Source: Sphingopyxis chilensis
GTDB taxonomy: Bacteria > Pseudomonadota > Alphaproteobacteria > Sphingomonadales > Sphingomonadaceae
Assembly: GCF_035930445.1 (NCBI RefSeq)
Contig: NZ_CP142394.1
Span: 963,501 to 1,027,500 of the forward strand
Length of the DNA: 64,000 bases
Direction: 5' to 3'
Shown here in pieces: positions 53,198 through 61,920 of the stretch. Made by a program: the position numbers and the translations under genes. The notes under the pieces were generated by a model, which searched no databases, was not told where the DNA came from, and saw only the letters and a list, made by a program, of their open reading frames with translations. How positions within the stretch are numbered: the stretch's first letter is position 1; each line of letters begins with the position of its first letter.

Positions 53198-53375
53198 TGG
53201 TCGGGATATGTGTTTGGCGTGCCGATTTTCAAGGGGCCGGGGGCGCCGTGCCTTCGCCGGTATGACGGTGAGGGGTGAATGGAAAAGGAACCAGCTTGCC
53301 CTGGGCACTGTGCCTGCCCTAGGGACGACCCACGCCGGAAACATCCGGCCGCTGCGCTGGGGAGCCTGTTCATCC

Positions 53376-54017
53376 ATGTCCGACGATCGCGTCGATTTCG
53401 CGTCGATGCTGGCCTCGCGCCTGTGTCACGATCTTCTGAGCCCGGTGGGGGCCTTTGCCAACGGCCTCGAACTGCTCGCGGACGAGAAGGACCCCGAAAT
53501 GCGGGCCCGGTGCATCGATCTGCTCGAACAGAGCGCGCGCACCTCGGCGAATAAGCTCAAATTCTTCCGCCTCGCCTTCGGTTCGGCAGGCGGCTTCGGC
53601 GAATTCGTCCCGGCCGATGAAGCCAAATCGGCGATCCAGGGCATCATCGGCGACCGCGCGATCGAGCTGAACTGGATGATCGGCGCCGAACCGCTGCCCA
53701 AGCCCGCGGTCAAGATCATCCTCAACCTATCGCTGCTTCTCGTCGATGCGCTGGTGCGCGGCGGACGGCTCGACATCGGCTGCGAAAAGCAGGGGGAGGG
53801 CATCGAGATCGCGCTGCATGTCGAGGCCGAACGCATCTTCCTCGACGCTGACGTCGAGCGCATCCTTGCCGAAGGTGAGGGCGCGACCGCGATGACCTCG
53901 CGCACCGCGCCCGCGGTACTGGTGCAGGCGGTCGCGCGGCAGAACGGCGGCACTGTGATGCTCGCGCGCGAGACGCCGACCTCGCTGCTGGTCGGCGCGG
54001 TGCTTAGGGGTAACTGA
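53376..54017 (+). CDS. chpT: Histidine phosphotransferase ChpT
   Basis: A 213-residue protein of the ChpT family, a dimeric phosphotransferase that passes phosphate from hybrid kinases such as CckA to CtrA and CpdR. The phospho-accepting His18 lies in SRLCHDLLSPVGAFANGLELL, a histidine-kinase-like dimer helix, and the rest is a degenerate ATPase fold without a usable nucleotide site. ATG at 53376; the upstream frame is leader with a repeat. In alphaproteobacteria this pathway controls the cell cycle and motility, which fits the chemotaxis genes 1.4 kb downstream. Confidence 0.92.
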   Translation: MSDDRVDFASMLASRLCHDLLSPVGAFANGLELLADEKDPEMRARCIDLLEQSARTSANKLKFFRLAFGSAGGFGEFVPADEAKSAIQGIIGDRAIELNWMIGAEPLPKPAVKIILNLSLLLVDALVRGGRLDIGCEKQGEGIEIALHVEAERIFLDADVERILAEGEGATAMTSRTAPAVLVQAVARQNGGTVMLARETPTSLLVGAVLRGN

Positions 54018-54038
54018 CGGGCTTCTCCCGCGACGGCG

Positions 54039-54650
54039 TCATCCGGCGGCGGCTGATGATCGGCTGTCTGTGGTCGGCACGACCAGCTCGACCCGCCGGT
54101 TCTTTGCGCGCCCGACGGGATCATCGCCGCCCGCGGCCTTTTCGTTGGGCGCGATCGGCGCAGTCTCGCCCCGGCCCGACACGAGCAACTCGCGCTGGCG
54201 AACGCCGACCTGCTCGCGAAGCCAGTCCGCGACCCTGTTCGCGCGCGCTTCGGAAAGCGTCTGGTTGTACGCTTCATCGCCCTTGTTGTCGGTATGTCCG
54301 ACCACCCGTATCGCCCCGGGCGGGCTACGACGGATCATTTCGGCTGCCTTGCGCAGTTCCACCTCGGCCGCAGGCGTCAGCACGGCCTTGTCATATTCGA
54401 ACAAGGCGTCGGCGGGCAGGTCGATGATCGTGCCCATGTCGGTGACCCGCGTCTGAAGTCCGCTCACCGTGCCCGTGAGCGGGCTGACTTTTGCGCTGAA
54501 GCCGGGGCGCGCCGGCGGCGGGGCCGTGTCGGCGGCGGGGGCCGGCGTCGCGATCGGGCTTTCGTCCTCGTCGGCGGCATCGGCCGGGGCGTTCGCCGAA
54601 CAGCCGCCGATCGAAGCAGCCGTGGCGATGGACAAGAGCGCCCGCTTCAT
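54039..54650 (-). CDS. OmpA-family peptidoglycan-binding lipoprotein
   Basis: A 203-residue lipoprotein (MKRALLSIATAASIGGC, Cys17) with a Pro/Ala-rich linker and an OmpA-like domain at about 85-195: LFEYDKAVLTPAAEVELRKAAE, GHTDNKGDEAYNQTLSEARANRVADWL and RAKNRRVEL. It should link the outer membrane to peptidoglycan. The ATG at 54650 overlaps the stop of the next upstream lipoprotein gene (ATGA), so the two lipoproteins are probably co-expressed. Confidence 0.92.
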   Translation of the reverse strand: MKRALLSIATAASIGGCSANAPADAADEDESPIATPAPAADTAPPPARPGFSAKVSPLTGTVSGLQTRVTDMGTIIDLPADALFEYDKAVLTPAAEVELRKAAEMIRRSPPGAIRVVGHTDNKGDEAYNQTLSEARANRVADWLREQVGVRQRELLVSGRGETAPIAPNEKAAGGDDPVGRAKNRRVELVVPTTDSRSSAAAG

Positions 54651-55204
54651 CGCTGGACGGGAATGCCGTCGAAGGGTGCGACCCCGGGAAGGCTGATCGA
54701 AACCGTGGGACTCGTGGCCGGCGGCGCCGGGAATTTGGCCCACATCACGCCGGGCTTGGAGGTGCAATCGACCATCATATTATCGTTTTCCGGACTGCTG
54801 CTGCGGTTGAGGTTCGACACCATCGCATTGCCTTCATTATCCTTCAGCACGCCAATGCGCTGCGACGTGGCATCGTCGATCACGCTGACCTGGGCGACGC
54901 GGATCGATTCACGATTGTATCGCTCGGGGCTCGAGCAACGCAGGGTGACGGTCAAGATGTCGCCCGTGACCTTGACCGAAAGCAGGTCGACCTGCGATCC
55001 GTCGGGGCCGGGCTGGGACTGGATCACCGTCGCGGCGGGCATCGGTGTGACCGGCGAGGTTTCCGGTTCGGCCTTGGCCTCGTCGCGCATCACGCCGCCG
55101 GTGGCAGCACCTGCCGTGTCGTCTTGCGTCGGCTTTTCCTTCGCCGTGCATGCAGCTAGCGCCAAAACCGCCGCGCCGGCCAGCGTAAATATCTTCAATT
55201 GCAT
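54647..55204 (-). CDS. Lipoprotein of unknown function
   Basis: A 185-residue lipoprotein (MQLKIFTLAGAAVLALAAC, Cys19), followed by a low-complexity linker and a beta-rich domain of about 100 residues (VDLLSVKVTGDILTVTLRCSSPERYNRESIRVAQVSVIDD). Two more cysteines (TLRCSS and MVDCTS) could pair. I do not recognise the family. ATG at 55204 opens the signal peptide; the frame beyond it overlaps the divergent cheA leader. It is coupled to the OmpA-like gene by an ATGA overlap. Confidence 0.82.
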   Translation of the reverse strand: MQLKIFTLAGAAVLALAACTAKEKPTQDDTAGAATGGVMRDEAKAEPETSPVTPMPAATVIQSQPGPDGSQVDLLSVKVTGDILTVTLRCSSPERYNRESIRVAQVSVIDDATSQRIGVLKDNEGNAMVSNLNRSSSPENDNMMVDCTSKPGVMWAKFPAPPATSPTVSISLPGVAPFDGIPVQR

Positions 55205-55349
55205 GAAATTCCTCCCGGTCAGCTCGTGCCCGAATACGCACGACCGCCTGCAGGGTTCCGCGCATTGCCCGGCGACCGGGCCAGCTGGCGCGAAAGAATG
55301 GGTTGTCGCCCCGCCGTCCCTCGGCGGAGCAGCGCAAGTAAAGCCACTT

Positions 55350-55357
55350 TTAACCAT
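55350..55357 (+). promoter_or_regulatory. Candidate CtrA half-site upstream of cheA
   Basis: TTAACCAT, the CtrA half-site known from Caulobacter, lies 48-55 bases before the preferred cheA start. Eleven bases upstream of its TTAA the sequence is TAAA instead of TTAA, so a full TTAA-N7-TTAA box is imperfect. It is in the divergent region between cheA and the lipoprotein gene. Confidence 0.4.
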
Positions 55358-55404
55358 TGTCCGCCATGGTGAAGCCTCAGTTTTTGGGGCGCACCGATAC
55401 GGCG

Positions 55405-57801
55405 ATGGACGATCTGCTGAACGACTTTTTGGCCGAAACGGCAGAAATCCTGACCGAAGCGGGCGGGGCGATCGTGGCGTGGGAGGCGGATCCCGCCGAC
55501 CGCGCGCAGCTCGACGCCATTTTCCGCTTCGTGCACACGATCAAGGGCAGCTCGGGCTTCCTCGCCTTGCCGCGCGTCACCGCGCTCTCGCACGCCGCCG
55601 AGGACGCGCTCGATCAGGTGCGCCGCGGCAACCGTGTCGCAGATGCCGCGCTCGTCACGGCGGTGCTCGGCGTCGTGGACCGGCTGAACGACCTTTGCGC
55701 CGCGCTCGGGCAGGATGGAACCGAACCGGCGGGCGACGACCGCGACGTGATCGGCGCGCTCGCCGAACGATCGGCCGACGACGACGCGCGGCTTGAAATC
55801 GCTGGTGTTCCCCTGCGCAGGGAGGACGACCTTGGCGCCGACCTGCAGAGCTGGCGCTCGATCCGCGTTCCGTTGCCGTTGCTCGACAGCGTGATGACGG
55901 GCGTCACCGACATCGTGCTCGCGCGCAACGAATTCGCCCGGATGCTGCGCGAATCGGGCGCCGACCTTTCGCTGATCGCCTCGTTCGACCGCCTCTCCGA
56001 TTCGATCGCCGGCATGCGCCAGTCGGTCAGCCAGATGCGGATGCAGCGGATCGACAAGCTCTTCGCGCCGCTGCCGCGGATCGTTCGCGATCTTGCCCAG
56101 GAAATGGGCAAGAAGATTGCTTTCCAGACGAGCGGCGGCGAGGTCGAACTCGATCGCGAGATGATGGAGAATATCCGCGATCCGTTGATCCACATCGTGC
56201 GCAACGCGATCGATCACGGTATCGAACCGCTCGAGGATCGCGTCGCGGCGGGCAAGGAGATCACCGCGACGATTTCGGTATCGGCGCGTCAATCGGGAAA
56301 CCAGATCGAGATCGAAATCCGCGACGACGGCCGCGGGCTCTCGCCGGATGCCCTTGTCGCGAAAGCCGTTGCGGCGCGTCTCGTCTCCGCAACCGAAGCG
56401 CGTGCGCTGGGGCCGAAGGAAAAGCTCGAGCTGATCTTCCGGCCCGGTTTCTCGACGGCTGCGACGGTCACCGCCATCTCGGGTCGCGGCGTCGGCATGG
56501 ACATCGTCAAGGCGAACGTCGAAAAGATCGGCGGCGTCGTCGAACTGCGCAATGACGAGGGCCGGGGCCTGACGATCCTGCTTCGCGTGCCGATGACGCT
56601 GACGATCATTTCGGGCCTGATGGTGCGCGCGGCGGGGCAATATTTCGCCATCCCGCGCGGCGCAGTGCGCGAAATCCTGCTCGAAGGCGGCGATAGCGTG
56701 CGCATCGACCGGGTCGGCGGCGGCGAGCTTGCGACGGTGCGCGGCGAGCAATATCCGCTGCTCCGCCTCGAAACCGCGCTCGGCCGCGGGCGCCACCATG
56801 GCGACGACCTCGACGATCGCGCGCTTGTCATCGTCCGGCCGGGGCAGGGGCAAAGCTACGCGCTGAGCGTCGCGGCAATCCACGATCATGAGGAGTTGGT
56901 GATCAAACCGGCGGCGCCGATGATCATGGCGACGGGGCTGTATGCGGGGACCACGCTACCCGACAACGGCCGCCCCGTGCTGCTGCTCGACGTTCAGGGC
57001 CTGCTCGCCGCCGCGGCGATCGATGCGAACGAAGCGGGGCGCGGCCGCGACCGTGCCGCCGAAGTCGAAGCCGAGGCGGTGGCGGCGCGCAACGCAGCGC
57101 AGTTGCTGCTTTTCCGCGACACGAACGCCCGCATTCGCGGGGTGCGCCTGTCGGTGATCGAGCGGGTCGAAGAAGTGCCGGCATCGAGCCTGTTCGAAAG
57201 CGCGGGGCGGATCCAGGCCCGGATCGGCGACGATATCTTCCCCGTTCATGCTGCGACCTTGCCGGGCGGCGAGGGGACGCTGAAGCTGCTTCGTCTCTAC
57301 GACGGGCAGGCCGTGCTCTGTTATCCGATCGCCGAGGTGATCGACATCGTCCGCCTGCCCGACGCGGTGCAACCCTCGGCCGCGCCCGGACTGATCGCCG
57401 GTGTCGTGCTCGTGGGCGGCGAGCCGGTCGAGCTCATCGATCCCTTCTGGCTGATGGAGCAATATGCCCGAGATGCGGCCGCGGCACCGTCGCTGCGCCA
57501 GCCGGTGTGCCGCCTTGCCGACGATCGCGACGGTTGGGGCGACCATTTCCTCGCCCCGATCCTGCGCAGCGCCGGCTATCGCGTGATTGCGGACGGCGAC
57601 CCGTCCAACGAGGCGGCGGACGTCCTCCTCTGCCTGACCGGAGACGGCGAAATCTGCCCGCACATCGAGTGCGACGTGCCGGTGATCCGCCTGCGCACGT
57701 CGATCGCCGCGACGGGGCCCGAGGACGAAAGCGTCTATCGTTACGACCGCCAGGCGCTGCTCGACGCGATGCGCCGCAGCGTCGGGGGAAGGGGGCAATG
57801 A
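55405..57801 (+). CDS. cheA: Chemotaxis histidine kinase CheA with two CheW-like domains and a degenerate receiver
   Basis: A 798-residue kinase. Order of parts: Hpt (His44 in RFVHTIKGSSGF), no obvious P2 domain, dimerisation region, HATPase (VRNAIDHGIE, DDGRGL, GRGVGMDIVK), CheW-like domain (about 400-530), a second CheW-like domain (about 560-675) and a C-terminal receiver-like region of about 100 residues. In that last part ADDRDGW resembles the acidic pocket, but the phospho-acceptor position reads LLCLTGDG, without the expected Asp. ATG 55405 is chosen because it starts directly at the Hpt domain; ATG 55366 and TTG 55357 are also in frame. ATGA overlap with cheW. Confidence 0.93.
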   Translation: MDDLLNDFLAETAEILTEAGGAIVAWEADPADRAQLDAIFRFVHTIKGSSGFLALPRVTALSHAAEDALDQVRRGNRVADAALVTAVLGVVDRLNDLCAALGQDGTEPAGDDRDVIGALAERSADDDARLEIAGVPLRREDDLGADLQSWRSIRVPLPLLDSVMTGVTDIVLARNEFARMLRESGADLSLIASFDRLSDSIAGMRQSVSQMRMQRIDKLFAPLPRIVRDLAQEMGKKIAFQTSGGEVELDREMMENIRDPLIHIVRNAIDHGIEPLEDRVAAGKEITATISVSARQSGNQIEIEIRDDGRGLSPDALVAKAVAARLVSATEARALGPKEKLELIFRPGFSTAATVTAISGRGVGMDIVKANVEKIGGVVELRNDEGRGLTILLRVPMTLTIISGLMVRAAGQYFAIPRGAVREILLEGGDSVRIDRVGGGELATVRGEQYPLLRLETALGRGRHHGDDLDDRALVIVRPGQGQSYALSVAAIHDHEELVIKPAAPMIMATGLYAGTTLPDNGRPVLLLDVQGLLAAAAIDANEAGRGRDRAAEVEAEAVAARNAAQLLLFRDTNARIRGVRLSVIERVEEVPASSLFESAGRIQARIGDDIFPVHAATLPGGEGTLKLLRLYDGQAVLCYPIAEVIDIVRLPDAVQPSAAPGLIAGVVLVGGEPVELIDPFWLMEQYARDAAAAPSLRQPVCRLADDRDGWGDHFLAPILRSAGYRVIADGDPSNEAADVLLCLTGDGEICPHIECDVPVIRLRTSIAATGPEDESVYRYDRQALLDAMRRSVGGRGQ

Positions 57802-58235
57802 TGGAAAGGCTCTATCTCGTCGCGCGCATCGCCGACACGCGCGTGGCGCTCCGCAGCCGCGCGATCCATTCGGTCGTCACCGTCGGCGCGCCGGTGGAGG
57901 TGCCCGGTGCACCGCCGCATGTCGCGGGCCTTTTCGCGCTGCGCAGCCGCGTGTTCACGCTGATCGACCCGCATGTCGTCATCGGCCTTTCGGCGGTGCC
58001 GGTCGTTCCGGGCCAGCGCGTGATCGTCGTCGAGGTCGCCGAGCATGGCTATGCGCTGCTCGCCGACGAAATCGAGGATGTCTGTTTCATCGAGGCGCCC
58101 GAGACGCGCGTCACCGGAAAGCTGCTTCCGGGCTGGGCGCGCGTCGCTGATGCGGTGATCGAATATGACGGCGCCTCGCTGCTCGTCGTCGACCCGTCCA
58201 ATTTTATCACGCTGCCGGCCTTAAAGGCGGCATGA
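57798..58235 (+). CDS. cheW: Chemotaxis coupling protein CheW
   Basis: A 145-residue CheW that bridges chemoreceptors and CheA. The beta-barrel pattern is visible: RIADTRVALRSRAIHSVV, VAGLFALRSRVFTLIDPHVVIGL and VADEIEDV-like LLADEIEDVCFI. The start is ATG 57798 (ATGA overlap with cheA) or ATG 57801, after GGGGAAGGGGG. It has no extension. Confidence 0.92.
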   Translation: MMERLYLVARIADTRVALRSRAIHSVVTVGAPVEVPGAPPHVAGLFALRSRVFTLIDPHVVIGLSAVPVVPGQRVIVVEVAEHGYALLADEIEDVCFIEAPETRVTGKLLPGWARVADAVIEYDGASLLVVDPSNFITLPALKAA

Positions 58236-58311
58236 ATCTGGCCGTTTATTAACGGGCTGCACACGCCTTGGTCGTAAATGTCCCAAATCCCCGGGGGTCG
58301 GAGTTAATTGA

Positions 58312-58686
58312 ATGTCGAAATCTTGTCTGGTCGTCGATGACAGCAAAGTCATTCGCAAGGTCGCGCGCCATATCCTTGAAAGCATGTCCTTTGCCGTCGA
58401 AGAGGCGGCCGATGGCCAGGAGGCGCTGACCTTCTGCCGCGCCAATCGTCCCGATGTCATCCTGCTCGACTGGAACATGCCGGTGATGAGCGGGATGGAG
58501 TTCCTCGGCGCATTCAACGACCTCGACTATGGGCGCGAAGAACGCCCGCGCGTCGTTTTCTGCACGACCGAAAACAGCATCGACCATATCCGCGCCGCGA
58601 TCGAAGCCGGAGCGGACGAATATGTGATGAAGCCGTTCGACCGCGAAACGCTCGAAGGAAAGCTGCAGCTCGTCGGCATCGCTTGA
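58312..58686 (+). CDS. cheY: Chemotaxis response regulator CheY
   Basis: A 124-residue single-domain receiver. Asp9/Asp10 form the acidic pocket (LVVDDSKVIRKV), Asp53 is the phospho-acceptor in VILLDWNMPVMSGMEF, and the conserved Thr and Lys are in FCTTENS and YVMKPF. It should carry the signal from CheA to the flagellar motor. A separate ribosome-binding site precedes it (GGAG at 58300-58303), 76 bp after cheW. Confidence 0.96.
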   Translation: MSKSCLVVDDSKVIRKVARHILESMSFAVEEAADGQEALTFCRANRPDVILLDWNMPVMSGMEFLGAFNDLDYGREERPRVVFCTTENSIDHIRAAIEAGADEYVMKPFDRETLEGKLQLVGIA

Positions 58687-58696
58687 GGTTTTGCCC

Positions 58697-59809
58697 GTGG
58701 CCCAGCCGCAACCCCGAATTCCGGATATCGAGCCGACCGCCCGCACCGTGCGCGTGATGCTGGTCGATGACAGCCTCGTCGTTCGCAGCATCCTCGAACG
58801 GATCGTCGACCAGCGGCCGGGTCTCAAGATCTGCGCCTCGGTCGCTTCGGCGCACGACGCGCTCGACTATCTTTCGCGCGAGCCCGTCGATGTCGTCGTG
58901 CTCGACGTCGAGATGCCGGGCATGAACGGAATCGACGCGCTGCCGCACATATTGGAACGGGCCGAAAAGGCGCGAGTGCTCATCCTCTCGTCGAACTGTG
59001 TCGAAGGCGGCCCCGCGGCGATCGAAGCCCTTGCGCTGGGCGCCAGCGACACGCTTGCCAAACCGGGACGCGGAAGCTTTTCGGGGCGTTTCGCCGAGGT
59101 GTTGACCGAGCGGATCATGACGCTCGGCCATCTGCAGGATCATCCGGCGCCGGTGCCTGTCGCCGAACGTCAGGCGCCGGCGCCGGTCGCGCTCGCGATC
59201 GATACCGACCAGCCGGTCGAGTGCATCGCGGTAGCGGCATCGACGGGCGGCATTCCCGCCTTCACCAACTTCCTCGCTCACCTCGATCCGCGGATCAGCG
59301 CGCCGATCCTGTTGACCCAGCATTTGCCCGACGCCTTCATGGAATTTTACGCGAAGCAGATCGGGATGATGACGGCGCGCCGCGTGTGCGTCGCGGAAGC
59401 GGGGATGGCGGTCGAGCCGAATGGCATCTATCTCGCTCCCGGCGACGCGCATCTGATCGTCGTGGCCAATGGCCGGCGCCGCGAGATCGCGCTCGATCAT
59501 CGCCCGGTCGACAATGGCTGTTGCCCGTCCGCCGACCCAATGCTCGACTCGGTCGCCGACGTTTATGGCAAGGGCGGCATCGCCGTGATCCTCAGCGGCA
59601 TGGGTCGCGACGGTGTGATCGGGGCATCGCGGCTGAAGGAAGCGGGCGGGACGATCTTTGCGCAGGCGCCCGAAAGTTGCGTCATCTGGGGGATGCCCGG
59701 GGCGGTGGCGAAATCGGGCATCGCGGCGGCGACGCTCAACCCCGATGCGATCGCGCTGTTGCTCGGCAGCTTCCTGCAGGGACGCGGGCAAGGGCGGCGC
59801 AAGCCATGA
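58697..59809 (+). CDS. cheB: Chemotaxis methylesterase/glutaminase CheB
   Basis: A 370-residue response regulator-enzyme that removes methyl groups from chemoreceptors. The receiver domain has Asp70 in VVVLDVEMPGMNG. The C-terminal esterase has the Ser/His/Asp triad in VAASTGG (Ser182), LTQHLPDAF (His209) and LSGMGRDGV. GTG at 58697 is preferred over the TTG at 58691 since TGAGG lies 8 bases before it. It overlaps cheR by ATGA. Confidence 0.95.
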   Translation: MAQPQPRIPDIEPTARTVRVMLVDDSLVVRSILERIVDQRPGLKICASVASAHDALDYLSREPVDVVVLDVEMPGMNGIDALPHILERAEKARVLILSSNCVEGGPAAIEALALGASDTLAKPGRGSFSGRFAEVLTERIMTLGHLQDHPAPVPVAERQAPAPVALAIDTDQPVECIAVAASTGGIPAFTNFLAHLDPRISAPILLTQHLPDAFMEFYAKQIGMMTARRVCVAEAGMAVEPNGIYLAPGDAHLIVVANGRRREIALDHRPVDNGCCPSADPMLDSVADVYGKGGIAVILSGMGRDGVIGASRLKEAGGTIFAQAPESCVIWGMPGAVAKSGIAAATLNPDAIALLLGSFLQGRGQGRRKP

Positions 59810-60663
59810 TGGGCGGCAGCGCCAGCGAATCGGCCTATCGCGTCCTGATGGGCGTGCTCGAATCGCGCACCGGCCAGACGCTCTCGCCGAACCGCATCTG
59901 GCGGATCGAAATGTCGCTCAAACCCGTGATGCAGCGTCACGGCATCGCCGATCTCGACGCGCTGGTCGCGGCGCTCGTCACCTCGACCAGCCGCGGGCTG
60001 CTCGACGACACGGTCGACGCGATGCTGAATAACGAAACATATTTCTATCGTGAATACAGTGTTTTCGATGAAATAGCTGCGACTGCACTTGAACAAATCC
60101 GCGAGATCAACAGACAGCGCCGGCGGCTGACGATCTGGCATTGCGGCGTTTCGACGGGGCAGGAAGCCTATTCGATGGCGATGCTGATCGCCGAGCAGGG
60201 CGCGAAATGGGCGGGCTGGCAGGTCGATATCGTCGGCACCGACGTCAGCTATCATGCGATCGGCCGCGCGCGCGTCGGCCTCTACAGCCAGTTCGAGATC
60301 CAGCGCGGTTTGCCGGTTCAGCGCATGGTGCGCTGGTTCGACCAGACCGAGGGCGGTTGGCTCGCCAAGGCCGACCTGCGCCGCCGGATCGATTTTTCGG
60401 TGCAGAATATGCTGACCGACCGGCCGCCGCTGGCCAGTCCCGCCGACCTCATCTTCTGCCGCAACCTGCTGCTCTATTTTTCCGCGCCGATGCGCCAGAA
60501 GGCCTTTGCGCGGCTGCGCGCGATGGCGGCGCCGCAAAGCTTCCTCGTGCTCGGCGCGGGCGAAACGGTGCTGGGGCAGACCGACCAGTTCGTCGCGAGC
60601 CCGCGGCTGCGCGGCCTTTATGAGCCCGCCGACCAGCAGGTACGCAGCGCGGCCGCCGCCTGA
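59806..60663 (+). CDS. cheR: Chemoreceptor methyltransferase CheR
   Basis: A 285-residue SAM-dependent methyltransferase that methylates glutamates on chemoreceptors. Motifs: the N-terminal helical domain, NNETYFYREYSVFDEI, IWHCGVSTGQEAYSMAMLI for SAM, IVGTDVSYHAIGRARVGLYS, and DLIFCRNLLLYF. No C-terminal pentapeptide-binding extension. The start overlaps the cheB stop. The cluster ends here; no methyl-accepting protein is in the window. Confidence 0.95.
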   Translation: MMGGSASESAYRVLMGVLESRTGQTLSPNRIWRIEMSLKPVMQRHGIADLDALVAALVTSTSRGLLDDTVDAMLNNETYFYREYSVFDEIAATALEQIREINRQRRRLTIWHCGVSTGQEAYSMAMLIAEQGAKWAGWQVDIVGTDVSYHAIGRARVGLYSQFEIQRGLPVQRMVRWFDQTEGGWLAKADLRRRIDFSVQNMLTDRPPLASPADLIFCRNLLLYFSAPMRQKAFARLRAMAAPQSFLVLGAGETVLGQTDQFVASPRLRGLYEPADQQVRSAAAA

Positions 60664-60730
60664 CCTTGCTTTTTGCGCGCCAGTGGCGCAATCGACGGCT
60701 TGGCAAGTACAGGACGGGTCCCCGGAGCGC

Positions 60731-61420
60731 ATGAGCGATTTTATCGAACGCTGGTCTCCCAATTTCGACGAGCGCGCGCTGCCCATCTCGATGATCGTGC
60801 TGCATTATACCGGCATGAAGAGCGGCGCAGAAGCCATTGATTGGCTTGCCAATCCCGAATCCAAGGTGTCGGCGCATTATGTCGTCAGCGAAGATGGCCA
60901 GATCACCCATATGGTGCCCGAGGACAAGCGCGCCTGGCACGCGGGGAAGTCGCACTGGCGCGGCATCAGCGACATCAACTCGGCGAGCGTCGGGATCGAG
61001 ATCGTCAATCCCGGGCACGAATGGGGCTATGTGCCTTTTCCCGACCCGCAAGTCGCGTCGGTCGTCCGGCTCGTTCACATGATCAAGGATCGCTATGCGA
61101 TCACGCGCGGCAACGTCGTCGGCCATTCGGACATCGCCCCGACGCGCAAGCAGGATCCGGGCGAGCTGTTCCCCTGGGAGGAGCTGGCGCGCCGCCGCCT
61201 CGCGCTGCCGCGCCCGACCAAAAAGCTTACCGATCCGCTGTGGACCGATGCGGGCTTCCTGCTGGCGCTCGAACGCTTCGGCTATGACGTGACCGACGGC
61301 TTCGCGGCGACGGTCGCCTTCCAGCGGCGGTTCCGCCCCGAATTGATCGACGGTACGATCTGCGGCGAATGCCGCGCGATCCTGCTCGCGCTGCTGCTGC
61401 CGCAGCCCGAAGGCAATTGA
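60731..61420 (+). CDS. N-acetylmuramoyl-L-alanine amidase (AmpD-like) with peptidoglycan-binding domain
   Basis: A 229-residue amidase_2 enzyme without a signal peptide. The zinc ligands and active site are visible in MIVLHYTGM, GHSDIAPTRKQDPGE and SAHYVVSEDG. A C-terminal peptidoglycan-binding helix bundle follows (DAGFLLALERFGYDVTDGFAATVAFQRRF). Cytoplasmic AmpD recycles anhydromuropeptides; the binding domain fits that or a wall role. ATG at 60731 is the clear start. Its stop overlaps the putative rnpB promoter. Confidence 0.93.
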   Translation: MSDFIERWSPNFDERALPISMIVLHYTGMKSGAEAIDWLANPESKVSAHYVVSEDGQITHMVPEDKRAWHAGKSHWRGISDINSASVGIEIVNPGHEWGYVPFPDPQVASVVRLVHMIKDRYAITRGNVVGHSDIAPTRKQDPGELFPWEELARRRLALPRPTKKLTDPLWTDAGFLLALERFGYDVTDGFAATVAFQRRFRPELIDGTICGECRAILLALLLPQPEGN

Positions 61421-61421
61421 C

Positions 61422-61450
61422 TCGTCAAGGCGGGCCGAAAGGCCTATATT
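61422..61450 (+). promoter_or_regulatory. Candidate sigma-70 promoter of rnpB
   Basis: A -10-like TATATT at 61445-61450 lies 8-9 bases before the 5' end of the RNase P RNA. A weak -35-like TCGTCA at 61422-61427 is 17 bases upstream. The -10 placement agrees with the predicted RNA start. Confidence 0.5.
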
Positions 61451-61458
61451 GCTTCTCG

Positions 61459-61843
61459 CCAGAGGGTCGGGCGATCGCCGCTTCGCGCAAGCGAGGGGGA
61501 GGAAAGTCCGGGCTCCACGGAAACCACGGTGCCGGATAACGTCCGGCGGGCCGGCCTTCGGGCCGGTTCAGGGAAAGTGCCACAGAGAGAAGACCGCCCA
61601 AGGCCTCGGCCCGGCGAAAGGTGAAAGGGTGCGGTAAGAGCGCACCGCGCGGACGGTAACGGACGCGGCACGGCAAACCCCACCGGGAGCAAGGTCGAAT
61701 AGGGATGGCACGGATTTATCCAGGGCCGGTTCCGGCCCCGCCGTCCGGGTTGACTGCTTGAGCGTTCGGGTAACCGTCCGCCTAGAGGAATGATCGCCTA
61801 TCCCCGCAAGGGGTGGACAGAACCCGGCTTACAGACCCTCTGG
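61459..61843 (+). ncRNA. rnpB: RNase P RNA (class A)
   Basis: The catalytic RNA that removes 5' leaders from tRNA precursors. The ends pair as helix P1: CCAGAGGGTC at 61459-61468 with GACCCTCTGG at 61834-61843. The universally conserved block GAGGAAAGTCCGGGCTC lies near 61494-61512, AGGGAAAGTGCCACAGAGA follows in the middle, and ACAGAACCCGGCTTA near the 3' end completes the pseudoknot core. About 385 bases, as expected for an alphaproteobacterial type A RNA. The exact ends are approximate. Confidence 0.96.
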
Positions 61844-61920
61844 CATATTCTCCCGCGGGGCGCGCGGGAACCGCGCCGGGCCGGGCCGCGTATTAAGCGG
61901 ACCAGAAAAGGAGACGAACC

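Noticed and set aside
53245..53276. N-terminal extension of RluD and a full palindromic element
   Set aside because: Only a fragment of the CGTCAT/GCCGG repeat is present, and its translation gives a typical repeat-derived peptide, so the RluD start was placed at 53197.
61417..61422. TTGACT as the -35 box of rnpB
   Set aside because: It is a good -35 match but lies 22 bases from the TATATT -10, too far for sigma-70; a weaker box at 61422-61427 has the right spacing.
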